A stretch of 64,000 nt of DNA, taken from NCBI GenBank assembly GCA_050251775.1, contig JBFWMD010000001.1, forward strand, positions 62,001 through 126,000, written 5' to 3'. Source of the stretch: Paucidesulfovibrio sp050251775. Lineage in GTDB: Bacteria; Desulfobacterota; Desulfovibrionia; Desulfovibrionales; Desulfovibrionaceae. The position numbers and the translations under genes are program-made. Below the pieces are notes generated by a model, which saw only the letters and a list, made by a program, of their open reading frames with translations, ran no database searches and had not been told where the DNA came from. Positions 25,676-34,622 of the stretch are shown here, piece after piece. The first letter of the stretch is position 1. Each line of letters starts with the position of its first letter.

Positions 25676-27373
25676 TTATCTGAGCGTGCGCTCCACGCCC
25701 GGCTTGATCTGGCATTTGACCCGGATGTTGCGGCCCACGGTGTGCATGCCCTCGACCATGTTGAAGCTGGAGGCGTGGGTGATCTCGGCGCGCTGCGCGT
25801 CCGAGGCCAGCTTGAGGTCCGCGAGGTGCGCCAGCAGGTGGTTCATGGCGTCCTGCTTGGCGTTTTCCAGGGAATAGCCTGTGGGGATGTTCTCGTGGTG
25901 GCCCAGTCCGGGCAGGAACATGACGTGCTTCTGCGTGTCCGCGAAGAGCTCCACATCCGTGGTGGTCCGGGTCAGGGCCGCGCCAATGGCGTTGGCCACG
26001 GCAAAGTGTTCGGGGGCCTCGCTGGCAAGCTGGAAGCAGTTGAAGAGCGGCATGCGCATGGCCTTGGCTGGGCCGCCCATGAGGTAGAGCTTGCGGGGCA
26101 CGATGCGCTTGCCCTCGATGAGTTCGTGGATGGTGTATACGGGCCGGTCGTTGATCTCGGCCACCAGAGAGCGTGTTTCCTCGTGGATGGTCCGGGCCGC
26201 CGCTTCCACGGCCTGGGCCGCGAGCTTTTCCGGGCTGATGGTGTGGGACTCGGCATAGGCGGCCACACCCCGGCGCGAGGCTTCCAGGTCGCCCACCTCG
26301 CAGAGGCCCATGCAGTTCAGGGCGTCGGTCAGGGTGGGGTGTTTGCCGCCCTCGGCCATGCTCGGTCCCAGGCGTCGCGGCCCCACACGGACCAGGTCGC
26401 CGATCATGGACAGGGCGGAATCGCCGCCCACGCCGATGGACTTGACCTTGAGCGCGCGCACCAGGGTCGGGTGGGAGCCGATCTCAATGCCCGCGCGCTC
26501 CAGCAGGGGCGAGCCGTCCGCAAAGATGGCGATGTCCGTGGTGGTTCCGCCGATGTCCAGGATCACGGAATCGTGGATGATCTCGCAGAGGGCGATGATG
26601 CCCATGACCGAGGCGGCCGGACCGGAAAAGATGGATTGGACCGGCATCTTGCGAGAATAGACCAGGGGCATGGTTCCGCCGTCGGCCTTGAGCACGTTTA
26701 CACGCACGTGACCCAGGCCCATGCGCCCGAGGCTGGCCTCCACGGCGTCGGCGAACTGGTTGTAGAGCCGCCAGACCGCGCAGTTGAAATAGGCCGTGGC
26801 CACCCGGCGCGGGTAGTTCAGCCGTCCGCCAAGGTGATGGCCCAGGGTTGTGAAGTCCGCGAGAGGGCGTCCGGCGTCGCCGTCGGTTTTGGCCAGTCTG
26901 TGGCGCAGGGTGTTCTCGTGCAGCGGGTTGCGCACGGAAAATTTGCCCACGGCGGCGAACACCCGGACCCCGTCCCGGCGGCAGGCCGCCAGGGCCGCGT
27001 CGCACTGGGCCATGTCCAGCCGCGCGGTCTCGTTGCCCCGGTGGTCCATGGCTCCGTCCAGGACATGGAAATCCTTGCAGAGCATGTATTCGCTGGGGTC
27101 CATGCCCGGACCGGGCACGACCAGCACGCCCACGTCCTCGGCGCGGCCTTCGACAATGGCATTGGTGGAGAGGGTGGTGGAGAGGTTCAGCCGCCGGACC
27201 AGTTTGCGATCAACGCCCTGAAGGATGCGCTCCAGAGCCTCGTTCACCGAGCCCAGCAGGTCGTCGTGGCGCGTCTTGACCTTGCAGGCGGCGATCACCT
27301 CCACGCCGGGTCCGGAGAGATCCAGGGCCACGGCATCGGTGTGCGTCCCGCCCACGTCGATTCCGAGATACAT
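25676..27373 (-). CDS. Hydantoinase/oxoprolinase-family protein (HyuA-like)
   Basis: ASKHA-fold protein of 565 residues. The N-terminus GIDVGGTHTDAVALD is the phosphate-1 loop of the hydantoinase A/oxoprolinase family, followed by LSTTLSTNAIVEG (about residues 64-76) and DIGGTTTDIAIF (about 268-279, phosphate-2). Relatives open cyclic amides such as 5-oxoproline or N-methylhydantoin using ATP. This protein is shorter than classical HyuA and has no HyuB gene beside it. It is first in an operon with an HDAC-like deacetylase, so a shared N-acyl or cyclic amide pathway is possible. The start ATG faces the glycerate kinase gene across a 236-base divergent region. Confidence 0.85.
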   Translation of the reverse strand: MYLGIDVGGTHTDAVALDLSGPGVEVIAACKVKTRHDDLLGSVNEALERILQGVDRKLVRRLNLSTTLSTNAIVEGRAEDVGVLVVPGPGMDPSEYMLCKDFHVLDGAMDHRGNETARLDMAQCDAALAACRRDGVRVFAAVGKFSVRNPLHENTLRHRLAKTDGDAGRPLADFTTLGHHLGGRLNYPRRVATAYFNCAVWRLYNQFADAVEASLGRMGLGHVRVNVLKADGGTMPLVYSRKMPVQSIFSGPAASVMGIIALCEIIHDSVILDIGGTTTDIAIFADGSPLLERAGIEIGSHPTLVRALKVKSIGVGGDSALSMIGDLVRVGPRRLGPSMAEGGKHPTLTDALNCMGLCEVGDLEASRRGVAAYAESHTISPEKLAAQAVEAAARTIHEETRSLVAEINDRPVYTIHELIEGKRIVPRKLYLMGGPAKAMRMPLFNCFQLASEAPEHFAVANAIGAALTRTTTDVELFADTQKHVMFLPGLGHHENIPTGYSLENAKQDAMNHLLAHLADLKLASDAQRAEITHASSFNMVEGMHTVGRNIRVKCQIKPGVERTLR

Positions 27374-27609
27374 GGGGAACTCCTGTACGGGTGCGGCTGT
27401 TTTCTTTTTTTACGTAGCACCGGCCCGGCAGAGCCGTCCAGGGATGGAGAGGTGAACGGTCGATATATTCCGGTGAATTGCAACCATGCTCCGTGCTCCG
27501 CCGCTGCGGACGCCGGGCGTTTTGACGCGGGCCCATGAAGCGGGTAGGAACCCTGGTCCGGTCGCAAGGCGCGATCCGGCGCAAATCGCAACCCGAATCA
27601 GGAAAACGC

Positions 27610-28974
27610 ATGAATTTGAACGCTGCGTGCAACCACCCCCGACAGCAGGACGATCTCCTGTACATTGTGGAGCGCGCCATCGGCGCGGTGTCTCCGGACG
27701 CAGCCATGCACCGCACGGTGTGCAGGCAGGGCGACCTGCTCACGGTGGCGGACCGGGAGTACGATCTTTCGCGCTACGCGCGCGTGCTGGCGGTGGGCGC
27801 GGGCAAGGCCTCCGCGCCCATGGCTCTGGCCCTGGAGGAGATCCTGGGCGAGCGACTGGAGGGCGGCGTGGTGGCGACCAAGTACGGCCACGGCCTGGAT
27901 CTGTCCAGAATCCGCATCCTGGAGTCCGGCCACCCCGTGCCGGACCTCGCGGGCCAGGCCGCCGCAGCGGAGCTGCTCCAGGTGGCCGAACAGGCCGGGG
28001 AGCGCGATCTGGTCTTCCTGCTGCTTTCGGGCGGGGCCAGCGCCCTTGTGCCCGCACCGCGCGGCCCCGTGGCCCTGGCCCACAAGCAGGAAACCACCCG
28101 GCTGCTGCTCGAATGCGGCGCGGACATCAACGAGATCAACGCGGTGCGCAAGCACCTTTCCCTGCTCAAGGGCGGGCATCTGGCCCGGACTATGGAACCG
28201 GCCACGGTGGTGACCCTGATTATTTCCGACGTGGTGGGCGACCGGCTGGACGTGATCGGCTCCGGTCCCACGGCTCCGGACGCATCCAGTTTCGGGGAGT
28301 GCCTCGCCATTCTGGAGCGCCATGCACTGCGAAGTCGCGTGCCTGCCGCAGTGCTGGAGCTGCTCGAGCAAGGCGCGGCAGGCCATGTGCCCGAGACTTG
28401 CAAGTCCGGGGACGTCTGCTTTTTGCGCGTGCAGAACGAGATCATCGCCAGCAATGTCATGGCCCTGGAGGGCGCGGCCCAGGCGGCGAGGGAACGGGGC
28501 TACAAGCCCGTGGTCCTGACCTCGGCCATGCGGGGCGAGGCGCGCGACGTGGCCCGGAGTCTGGTGCTCACGGCGCGGGACGCCTGCGCAAGGCTTGCTG
28601 CGGATTCCGCTCCGCTCTGCCTGCTGGCCGGGGGCGAGACCACCGTGACCATTCGCGGCCAGGGCAGGGGCGGTCGCAACCAGGAAATGGCCCTTGCCGC
28701 GGCTCTGGCCCTGGCCGAACTGCCGGATTGCCGCGAGCGCGTGGCCGTGGCCTGCGTGGGCACGGACGGCAGCGACGGCCCCACAGACGCGGCGGGCGCG
28801 CTGGTCTTGCCCGATACTCTGTCGCGCGGAGACGCCGGAGGCCTGTGCGCCCTGGCGCATCTCGCGGACAACAATGCCTACGAGTATTTCAGCGGGGCCG
28901 GAACCATCCTCAGAACCGGTCCCACCCGCACCAATGTCATGGACGTGGCCGCACTGCTGGTTTATCCCGCCTGA
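27610..28974 (+). CDS. Glycerate 2-kinase, DUF4147/MOFRL type
   Basis: Kinase of 454 residues. The N-terminal DUF4147 domain has LAVGAGKASAPMA (about residues 57-69), SGHPVPD, LLSGGASALV (about 140) and EINAVRKHLSLLKGG. The C-terminal MOFRL domain has AGGETTVTIRGQGRGGRNQE (about 340-360) and GTDGSDGPTDAAGA (about 384-397). These match glycerate 2-kinases (TtuD/GckA type) that phosphorylate D-glycerate to 2-phosphoglycerate. The ATG at 27610 follows AGGAAA; an upstream in-frame ATG at 27535 lacks a site. It is transcribed divergently from the HyuA-like operon and closed by a good terminator. Confidence 0.9.
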   Translation: MNLNAACNHPRQQDDLLYIVERAIGAVSPDAAMHRTVCRQGDLLTVADREYDLSRYARVLAVGAGKASAPMALALEEILGERLEGGVVATKYGHGLDLSRIRILESGHPVPDLAGQAAAAELLQVAEQAGERDLVFLLLSGGASALVPAPRGPVALAHKQETTRLLLECGADINEINAVRKHLSLLKGGHLARTMEPATVVTLIISDVVGDRLDVIGSGPTAPDASSFGECLAILERHALRSRVPAAVLELLEQGAAGHVPETCKSGDVCFLRVQNEIIASNVMALEGAAQAARERGYKPVVLTSAMRGEARDVARSLVLTARDACARLAADSAPLCLLAGGETTVTIRGQGRGGRNQEMALAAALALAELPDCRERVAVACVGTDGSDGPTDAAGALVLPDTLSRGDAGGLCALAHLADNNAYEYFSGAGTILRTGPTRTNVMDVAALLVYPA

Positions 28975-29013
28975 AGTTTTTTCCCTGGTCCCGACTCTCC
29001 CCGTTTTTTTTGG

Positions 29014-29043
29014 AAGGCTGCGCATGGACGCGGCCTTTTTTTT
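29014..29043 (+). terminator. Rho-independent terminator after glycerate kinase
   Basis: aaggctgcg (29014-29022) pairs with cgcggcctt (29029-29037, one G-U) around a 6-base loop and continues into a run of nine T. It is a canonical terminator about 40 bases after the stop. Confidence 0.85.
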
Positions 29044-29285
29044 CATCGACAGTTGAAATAAATATGTCAAAAGTGGGCTTTTTTGGGTAACAAAATACCA
29101 CAGGCTGATGGTGTGCGACAGAAATTGCAATGATTTTATCTTGATAGCAGTGGTTTGCTTCGTGGGCAGCGTGGCCGCCGGGCAAAGGGCTTTCCCCGTT
29201 GTCCTTGCGTAGGGAACGCGGACAGTCGCGCGGTGGAACGCCCTGGACGGCAATGCCCGTGAAAAACGGGCAGGGGAGGATGGAC

Positions 29286-31277
29286 GTGAGCATCAGGGAC
29301 ATGAAGCTGGGAGTGAAATTGGGCGGCGGCTTTGGCCTCGTGCTGGCCTTGACGCTGGTCGTGTCCGCCATAGGCATCCTGGGCATGCGTTCGGTGCAGG
29401 ACCGGGTGAACAAGGCCGACGATGTGAACCGCATGGTGCGCTTCATTCTTCAGGCTCGCCAGCACGAGAAAAACTTCATCATTCGCCTGGATGAGGAATC
29501 ACTGAAGAATCAGGCCGAAACGATGGCGCGGTTGCGCGAACAGCTGGCCGCGACCACGGAGAAGTTCAGCGATGAACTGAACCGCAAACAGATGGCCGAC
29601 GTGCTCGAAGCGGTGAACGCCTACGACCAGACATTCAAGGCCTACGTCGATTTGCAGAAGCGGCGCGGCGAGACCATGGAGCGGATGCGTGCCCAGGCCC
29701 GCACGGTACGCGACGAGGCGCAAGCCATTCAGGAGGACCAGCGCGCGCAGTTGAAAAACCTGCGCGGGTCCGGCCAGATGACCGATGCCTTGCTGGACGA
29801 CAAGCTCGCAAAGGCCGACGCCGCCGGGCAGTTGGTGGAGTGGTTCCTGGAGGCCCGCAAGAACGAGAAGGAATCAATCATCTCCGGCCAGGACCAATAC
29901 AAGGCGGCTGTGCGGGAACAACTGGCCAGGATCTACGAGCTCGCGGCGGATCTGCGCACCCGGTTCCGCCTGCAGAAGAACATTGATCAGCTGGACCGGC
30001 TTGTGGAGGCGCTCAAAAAATATGAGTCGGAATATTCGGGCTACCTGGGGCTGATGGCCAGCCAGACCGAAGCCAGCACGATGATGGTGCAGCAGGCGCG
30101 CGCGGCCCAGCAGGTCTGCGCCGACACCCGGGCAAATCAGAAGGATAAGCTGAATGCGGAAATGGTCAGGGCCAACACGATCAGCATCGGCGGCACGCTG
30201 GCGGCTTTGGTCATCGGCCTGTTGGCTGCGGTCTTTCTGACTCGCTCCATTACCGGCCCGGTCCGGCTCGGAGTCGCCTTTGCAGAGGGCATGGCCCAGG
30301 GCGACTTCACCCGGAATCTCGAAGTGGACCAGAAGGACGAGGTGGGGGCGCTCGGAGCTTCTCTGAACGACATGGTCGCCAAACTGCGTTCCGTGGTCCA
30401 CGACGTGCAGTCCGCCACGGAGAATGTGGCCTCGGGCAGCGAGGAGCTTTCCGCCTCGGCCCAGACCCTGTCCCAGGGGGCCACGGAGCAGGCCGCGAGT
30501 ATCGAGGAGGTCTCCTCTTCCATGGAGCAGATGACCTCGAACATCCGCCAGAACGCGGACAACGCTCGGCAGACGGAGAACATTGCCCAGCAGGCCGCGC
30601 GCGACGCCGCCGAAGGCGGGCAGGCTGTGAACCAGGCCGTGGAAGCCATGAAGAACATCGCGGAGAAGATCTCCATCATCGAAGAGATCGCCCGGCAGAC
30701 CAATCTGCTCGCGCTGAACGCGGCCATTGAGGCGGCGCGTGCCGGCGAGCACGGCAAGGGCTTTGCCGTGGTCGCGGCCGAGGTCCGCAAACTGGCCGAG
30801 CGCAGCGGCGGGGCGGCCAACGAGATCAGCGAGCTTTCGTCCAGCACGGTCAAGGTGGCGGACAACGCGGGCCGGATGCTGGCCAAGCTCGTGCCGGACA
30901 TCCAGAAGACCGCCGAACTGGTCCAGGAGATCACCGCGTCCAGCAATGAACAGAATGCGGGCGTGGAGCAGATTAACAAGGCCATTCAACAGCTTGACCA
31001 GGTCATACAGTCCAATGCCTCGGCTGCCGAGGAAATGGCCTCCACCTCGGAGGAACTGGCCAGCCAGTCCCAGATGCTCCAGCAGACCATGTCCTTCTTC
31101 CGGGTGGACGAAAACCCGCGCAAGCAGCGTCTGGTGGCCCGCAGCGCAGGCCCCAAGTCCCTTGGAGCCGGGAACGGAAAGAAGGCTGGCCCGGCGGAAG
31201 GCGCAGCGCCGGGACGAACCGCCCGGAACGCGGCGCTGGAGTCGGACGACAACGACCAGGAGTTCGAGCGTTTTTAG
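29286..31277 (+). CDS. Methyl-accepting chemotaxis protein
   Basis: Transmembrane chemoreceptor of 663 residues. TM1 spans about residues 12-32 and a long all-helical periplasmic domain (about 35-295) resembles the bimodular HBM type. TM2 is at about 298-318, followed by HAMP. The cytoplasmic coiled coil has the conserved hairpin tip (RQTNLLALNAAIEAARAGE, about residues 466-484) that contacts CheA/CheW. The C-terminus is long and Pro/Ala-rich with no CheR-binding pentapeptide. The start is GTG at 29286, six bases after GGGGAGG; the ATG at 29280 sits directly on that site. It is monocistronic; the ligand is unknown, and HBM sensors often bind carboxylates. Confidence 0.93.
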   Translation: MSIRDMKLGVKLGGGFGLVLALTLVVSAIGILGMRSVQDRVNKADDVNRMVRFILQARQHEKNFIIRLDEESLKNQAETMARLREQLAATTEKFSDELNRKQMADVLEAVNAYDQTFKAYVDLQKRRGETMERMRAQARTVRDEAQAIQEDQRAQLKNLRGSGQMTDALLDDKLAKADAAGQLVEWFLEARKNEKESIISGQDQYKAAVREQLARIYELAADLRTRFRLQKNIDQLDRLVEALKKYESEYSGYLGLMASQTEASTMMVQQARAAQQVCADTRANQKDKLNAEMVRANTISIGGTLAALVIGLLAAVFLTRSITGPVRLGVAFAEGMAQGDFTRNLEVDQKDEVGALGASLNDMVAKLRSVVHDVQSATENVASGSEELSASAQTLSQGATEQAASIEEVSSSMEQMTSNIRQNADNARQTENIAQQAARDAAEGGQAVNQAVEAMKNIAEKISIIEEIARQTNLLALNAAIEAARAGEHGKGFAVVAAEVRKLAERSGGAANEISELSSSTVKVADNAGRMLAKLVPDIQKTAELVQEITASSNEQNAGVEQINKAIQQLDQVIQSNASAAEEMASTSEELASQSQMLQQTMSFFRVDENPRKQRLVARSAGPKSLGAGNGKKAGPAEGAAPGRTARNAALESDDNDQEFERF

Positions 31278-31715
31278 AGCGGCCCGTGTCCGCCTATCCC
31301 GGAACCGGAAGACAAAAATGATAAGGCCTTGCCCCGCATCGGGTCGAGGCCTTATCGCTGTCCGATTTCGGGGTCCATACCCCGGTATTTTTTTAGGGAA
31401 AACTCCCGGGAACGACCGATCAAATCGATTCCGTCGCAGCTCCTGAAACCGTCTGGGCGATTTTTCAAGAGGAAAGTAAGGTGATTTTGAACAAAATAAC
31501 GAGAGATCGTGTTGATTTTGCAGATAAAAATGCCTCCCTGGCATGCTGCGGGGCTTCCAGCTGTATCCTGCTGCAATAATTTGTAATAATGAGAAATTAT
31601 CTTGTTGACATTTCTTTGTTTTGGGCAGAGTACCATTGCTCGCGTTTTCAGGTTTCCGGTGGAAAATGTCGGTTGGCTTTTTAATGCCTGTCGCCGAAAG
31701 TGTTTTGGAGGTGTC
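31278..31715 (+). other. Intergenic region with hairpin, upstream of GT2
   Basis: About 440 bases with no convincing gene on either strand. It begins with an inverted repeat (see the hairpin at 31320) and becomes AT-rich. A TTGACA at 31603-31608 has no good -10 partner. The last bases hold a clear GGAGG-type ribosome-binding site for the next gene. A long 5' leader or a distant promoter is likely. Confidence 0.6.
31320..31356 (+). terminator. Hairpin after the chemoreceptor gene
   Basis: A perfect 10-bp stem (gataaggcct at 31320-31329 with aggccttatc at 31347-31356) lies 40 bases after the stop. The T-run is on the minus-strand side (AAAAA at 31314-31318), so it is a better terminator for leftward transcription, but the stem position suits the plus-strand gene. 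Confidence 0.55.
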
Positions 31716-33302
31716 ATGAACGCCATGAATAAAGTGCAGCGTCCGGTCACGATGGACCCGGTCCAGATGCCGCCGTTTTTTGCTCAGGTGAAAGCCGGTT
31801 CCGCCCCCTCCTCCGCCGGAGGAGAAAAAACCGCTATCGCCCTCCTGGTCCTGTCCTTGATCGCGGGCATCCTTTTCGCTCTCTATAAATATCCCGACGA
31901 CTTTCTTTCCTTCTACGTCCGGCTGCTCAATTCCCCGTGGGCCACGCTCACCAAGGGCCTTGCCACCGTCGGCATCGGCGTGTTGGTTTGGCGCATTATC
32001 CTGGTGCTGACCTACCGTCCGGTTCCCGCGTGCAGCGACGAGGAACTCTGCCTTTGCACCGTGGTCATCCCCGCCTACAACGAAGGATCCCAGGTCCTGG
32101 CCACCATCCGCAGCGTCATGGCCAGCGACTATCCCGCGGAGAAGATGCAGGTCATCTGTGTGGACGACGGCAGCAAGGACGACACCTGGACCTGGATGCA
32201 GCGCGGCGTCGAGGAGTTCGGCGAGCGCATCGAACTGGTCCGCCAGCCCGTGAACAAGGGCAAGCGCCACGCGCTCTACGAAGGCTTTGCCCGGGCCCGG
32301 GGCGAGATCCTGGTGACCATCGACAGTGACTCCGAGGTGGAGGTCCCGACCCTGCGTCGGATGGTCAGCGTGTTCTGCCGCGACTCACGCGTGGGCGCGG
32401 TGGCGGGCAACGTGCGCGTGCTCAACCGCCACGAGGGCTTCATCCCCAAGATGATGGATGTGACCTTCGCCTATTCCTTTGACTTCATCCGTGCCTCCCA
32501 GAGCCGCGTGAACACGGTCATCTGCACTCCGGGCGCGCTTTCGGCCTATGCCCGGCGCGCGGTCATGCCCGTGCTGGACGAGTGGGTGGACCAGACCTTC
32601 ATGGGCCGTCCGGCCAACATCGGCGAGGACCGGGCCATGACCAACTTCGTGCTCCGCCAGGGCTATCTGGTGCATTACCAGAGCGACGCCGTGGTCTTCA
32701 CCAACGTGCCCACGACCTACGTCTGCCTCTGCAAGATGATGCTGCGCTGGGCAAGAAGCAACGTGCGCGAGACCATCAGCATGGCCCGCTTCGCCTTCAC
32801 CAAATTCCGTTCCGAGCCGGTTTCGGGCGCGCGTCTGAATTTGGTCATGAGCATTCTCGGCATGACCGTGGGCGAGGTCGCCAAGCTCGCGGGCCTGGTC
32901 ATGCTCTTTTCCTGGCCCATGCTGGCCGGGACCAAGCTGCTCATGGGCGCTCTGGTCGCCTCTCTGCTGCCGGCCGCGTTCTACCTGATCCGCCACCGCT
33001 CCAGTGATTTCCTCTGGGCCTTCCCCTACACGATCTACTGGCTGGCGACCCTCTCCTGGATCAGCCTTTACGCGCTCTGCACTCCGCAGCGCAATGGCTG
33101 GCTGACCCGGCAGATCGTCACGAACAACGAGGTCAGGACTCAGGATGTGCCCGGCATCGAGACCCTGCACGCGGCAGCCATGCCCCTGTGCGTTTCCACC
33201 GGAGCCGCATCCCTCTGGTCCGCGCCCGAGTCCGTCACGCCCTGCCAGAACCTCATGGCTATGGAGCGCTTCCAGGCCATGCCCGAGCCCCGCGCCAAAT
33301 AG
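31716..33302 (+). CDS. GT2 glycosyltransferase, hyaluronan/chitin synthase-like
   Basis: Membrane processive-type glycosyltransferase of 528 residues. TM segments lie at about 38-58 and 75-95. The GT-A domain follows: VVIPAYNEGSQVL (about 117), VDDGSKDD (about 148), the DSDSEVE metal site (about 205) and the acceptor/catalytic GEDRAMT (about 303). An R-W motif (MLRWARS, about 343-349) sits where QxxRW is found in processive GT2 enzymes, followed by three or four C-terminal helices. It would polymerise and extrude a polysaccharide from UDP-sugars. It stands alone with its own terminator, apart from the large glycan cluster. ATG after GGAGG. Confidence 0.85.
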   Translation: MNAMNKVQRPVTMDPVQMPPFFAQVKAGSAPSSAGGEKTAIALLVLSLIAGILFALYKYPDDFLSFYVRLLNSPWATLTKGLATVGIGVLVWRIILVLTYRPVPACSDEELCLCTVVIPAYNEGSQVLATIRSVMASDYPAEKMQVICVDDGSKDDTWTWMQRGVEEFGERIELVRQPVNKGKRHALYEGFARARGEILVTIDSDSEVEVPTLRRMVSVFCRDSRVGAVAGNVRVLNRHEGFIPKMMDVTFAYSFDFIRASQSRVNTVICTPGALSAYARRAVMPVLDEWVDQTFMGRPANIGEDRAMTNFVLRQGYLVHYQSDAVVFTNVPTTYVCLCKMMLRWARSNVRETISMARFAFTKFRSEPVSGARLNLVMSILGMTVGEVAKLAGLVMLFSWPMLAGTKLLMGALVASLLPAAFYLIRHRSSDFLWAFPYTIYWLATLSWISLYALCTPQRNGWLTRQIVTNNEVRTQDVPGIETLHAAAMPLCVSTGAASLWSAPESVTPCQNLMAMERFQAMPEPRAK

Positions 33303-33323
33303 CGCGCCGCTTTGCCATTCCTG

Positions 33324-33358
33324 GGCCGGGACGACGCACATCGTTCCGGCCTTTTTTT
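33324..33358 (+). terminator. Rho-independent terminator after the GT2 gene
   Basis: ggccgggacga (33324-33334) pairs with tcgttccggcc (33341-33351, one G-U), loop cgcaca, then seven T. It is a canonical terminator 22 bases after the stop. Confidence 0.88.
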
Positions 33359-33471
33359 GTTTTTCGGGCTGCGGGCGGTCGGATTTGACGGGGATACGCC
33401 GACTCTCTATCAATGGGGAGAGCGCAGGAACGGACCGGCGCTCCGGAATCCCCTGGCAAAGGAGGACGCGC

Positions 33472-33873
33472 ATGGACGTGAACAAATATCGTCCGGTGGA
33501 CAGGGCCTATGACCCGGAAAGAATCGAGGAGCCGGCATCGCGGGGTGTGAAACTGCTCAGCTGGGTTGCGGCGTTGTTTCTTGTGGGGCTGGCCGCTGGC
33601 CTGCTCTTTCAGAATTCGGATCAGGAGTCCGTGCGCGTGGCTACACGGCAGGAAGATTCTCCAGTGCGGGGCGAGGCCATGCCGGTCGAAGTCCGCCCCC
33701 CCGAGCAGGAGCAAAGGACAGCAATTTCGGTGCTTGATCCGGACGCTGCAGCCTCCGCAGTGCAAGCGACGCCACGCCCTGTTCCCGCCCCGGGCGCGCC
33801 GCGCCTTCTGGGCAGGGACGGCATTCTCAAGGGGACTCGGGACGTGGTCCGGATCTTGCGCGGGCAGGAGTGA
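33472..33873 (+). CDS. Small single-pass membrane protein, unrecognised
   Basis: Protein of 133 residues with a strong AAAGGAGG ribosome-binding site. A 25-residue acidic and basic N-terminus precedes one transmembrane helix (VKLLSWVAALFLVGLAAGLLF, about residues 26-46). The long Pro/Glu/Ala-rich tail is probably periplasmic, with a basic end (GILKGTRDVVRILRG). The layout resembles small envelope proteins or bitopic anchors, but I do not recognise the family. It lies between the GT2 terminator and a convergent hydrolase gene. Confidence 0.6.
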   Translation: MDVNKYRPVDRAYDPERIEEPASRGVKLLSWVAALFLVGLAAGLLFQNSDQESVRVATRQEDSPVRGEAMPVEVRPPEQEQRTAISVLDPDAAASAVQATPRPVPAPGAPRLLGRDGILKGTRDVVRILRGQE

Positions 33874-33893
33874 GAGGCGAGCGGAGCGCTCCG

Positions 33894-34472
33894 CTAGGAC
33901 GCGAGCAATCGCTCCAGCAGGGGGAAGCGCGGATAGGGCTGGTTGTATGTGTCCGACCCCATATGTCCTTCGCCCCGGCGCAGGATCAGTGCCCCTCCCG
34001 AGGCCTGGGAAATGGCCATGCCCTGATGGTGGTCGCAACCCCAGGGATCGTTGTCCGAATTGATGATGAAGAGGTCGCCGGCGTTGGCCTGAATACGCTC
34101 CCAGTCGTAGCTGGCGCGGAGGATGGTGGCGAGGTGCGGCAGTTTGGGCGGGGGCGTCAGAAAGCCGGAAACCAGCGCGGATTTGGCGATGGGCGCGGGC
34201 AGTTCTTCCAGCAGGGCCAGGGCCAGGGGGCAGCCGGCGGAGTGGGCAGCGAGCAACGTTTTCGGGCCGAAGAAATCCCTGTCGCGCCCTTGTTCGAGCA
34301 GGAACGGCAATTGCGTATCCAGCCGGGGATTGTCCGCGTCCGGCAACTGGGGGATCCAGACCGTGTAGCCGCAAGACTCCAAATGGCGGCCCAGGGAGGG
34401 CAGCCAGAAGGATTGCGGGGAGCCGGAGGTCCCATGCAGGAGCAAAGCCGTCTTGGGGCGTGATTCGATCAT
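33894..34472 (-). CDS. RBBP9/YdeN-type alpha/beta hydrolase
   Basis: Compact serine hydrolase of 192 residues. It has the oxyanion LLLHGTSGSP loop (about residues 10-19), the nucleophile elbow AHSAG (about 75-79), a C-terminal Asp (NSDNDPWG, about 139) and a His (GEGHMG, about 168). This is the minimal RBBP9/YdeN fold without a lid. Substrates of bacterial members are unknown. It converges with the small membrane protein gene and is divergent from the BASS symporter gene. Confidence 0.87.
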   Translation of the reverse strand: MIESRPKTALLLHGTSGSPQSFWLPSLGRHLESCGYTVWIPQLPDADNPRLDTQLPFLLEQGRDRDFFGPKTLLAAHSAGCPLALALLEELPAPIAKSALVSGFLTPPPKLPHLATILRASYDWERIQANAGDLFIINSDNDPWGCDHHQGMAISQASGGALILRRGEGHMGSDTYNQPYPRFPLLERLLAS

Positions 34473-34622
34473 TCACGGGTCCTAGCCCATGCTCGAACAG
34501 GCGTCTACCCGCAATTGCGTTACGAAGCGCGGGTCCGGGTCTGCGGGTATTTGCCCGTTGAGGGCGAGTGTGCTATTTTTTCCCTTCGGACCGGATTTAA
34601 CTCCCCAAACCGCGAGGTTTTT

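Noticed and set aside
31352..31750. 132-codon minus-strand frame in the gap before the GT2 gene
   Set aside because: No ribosome-binding site or family; codon use unlike neighbouring genes; probably non-coding.
29874..32270. 798-codon minus-strand frame opposite the chemoreceptor and GT2 start
   Set aside because: Runs across two sense genes and the hairpin region, with no domain of its own.
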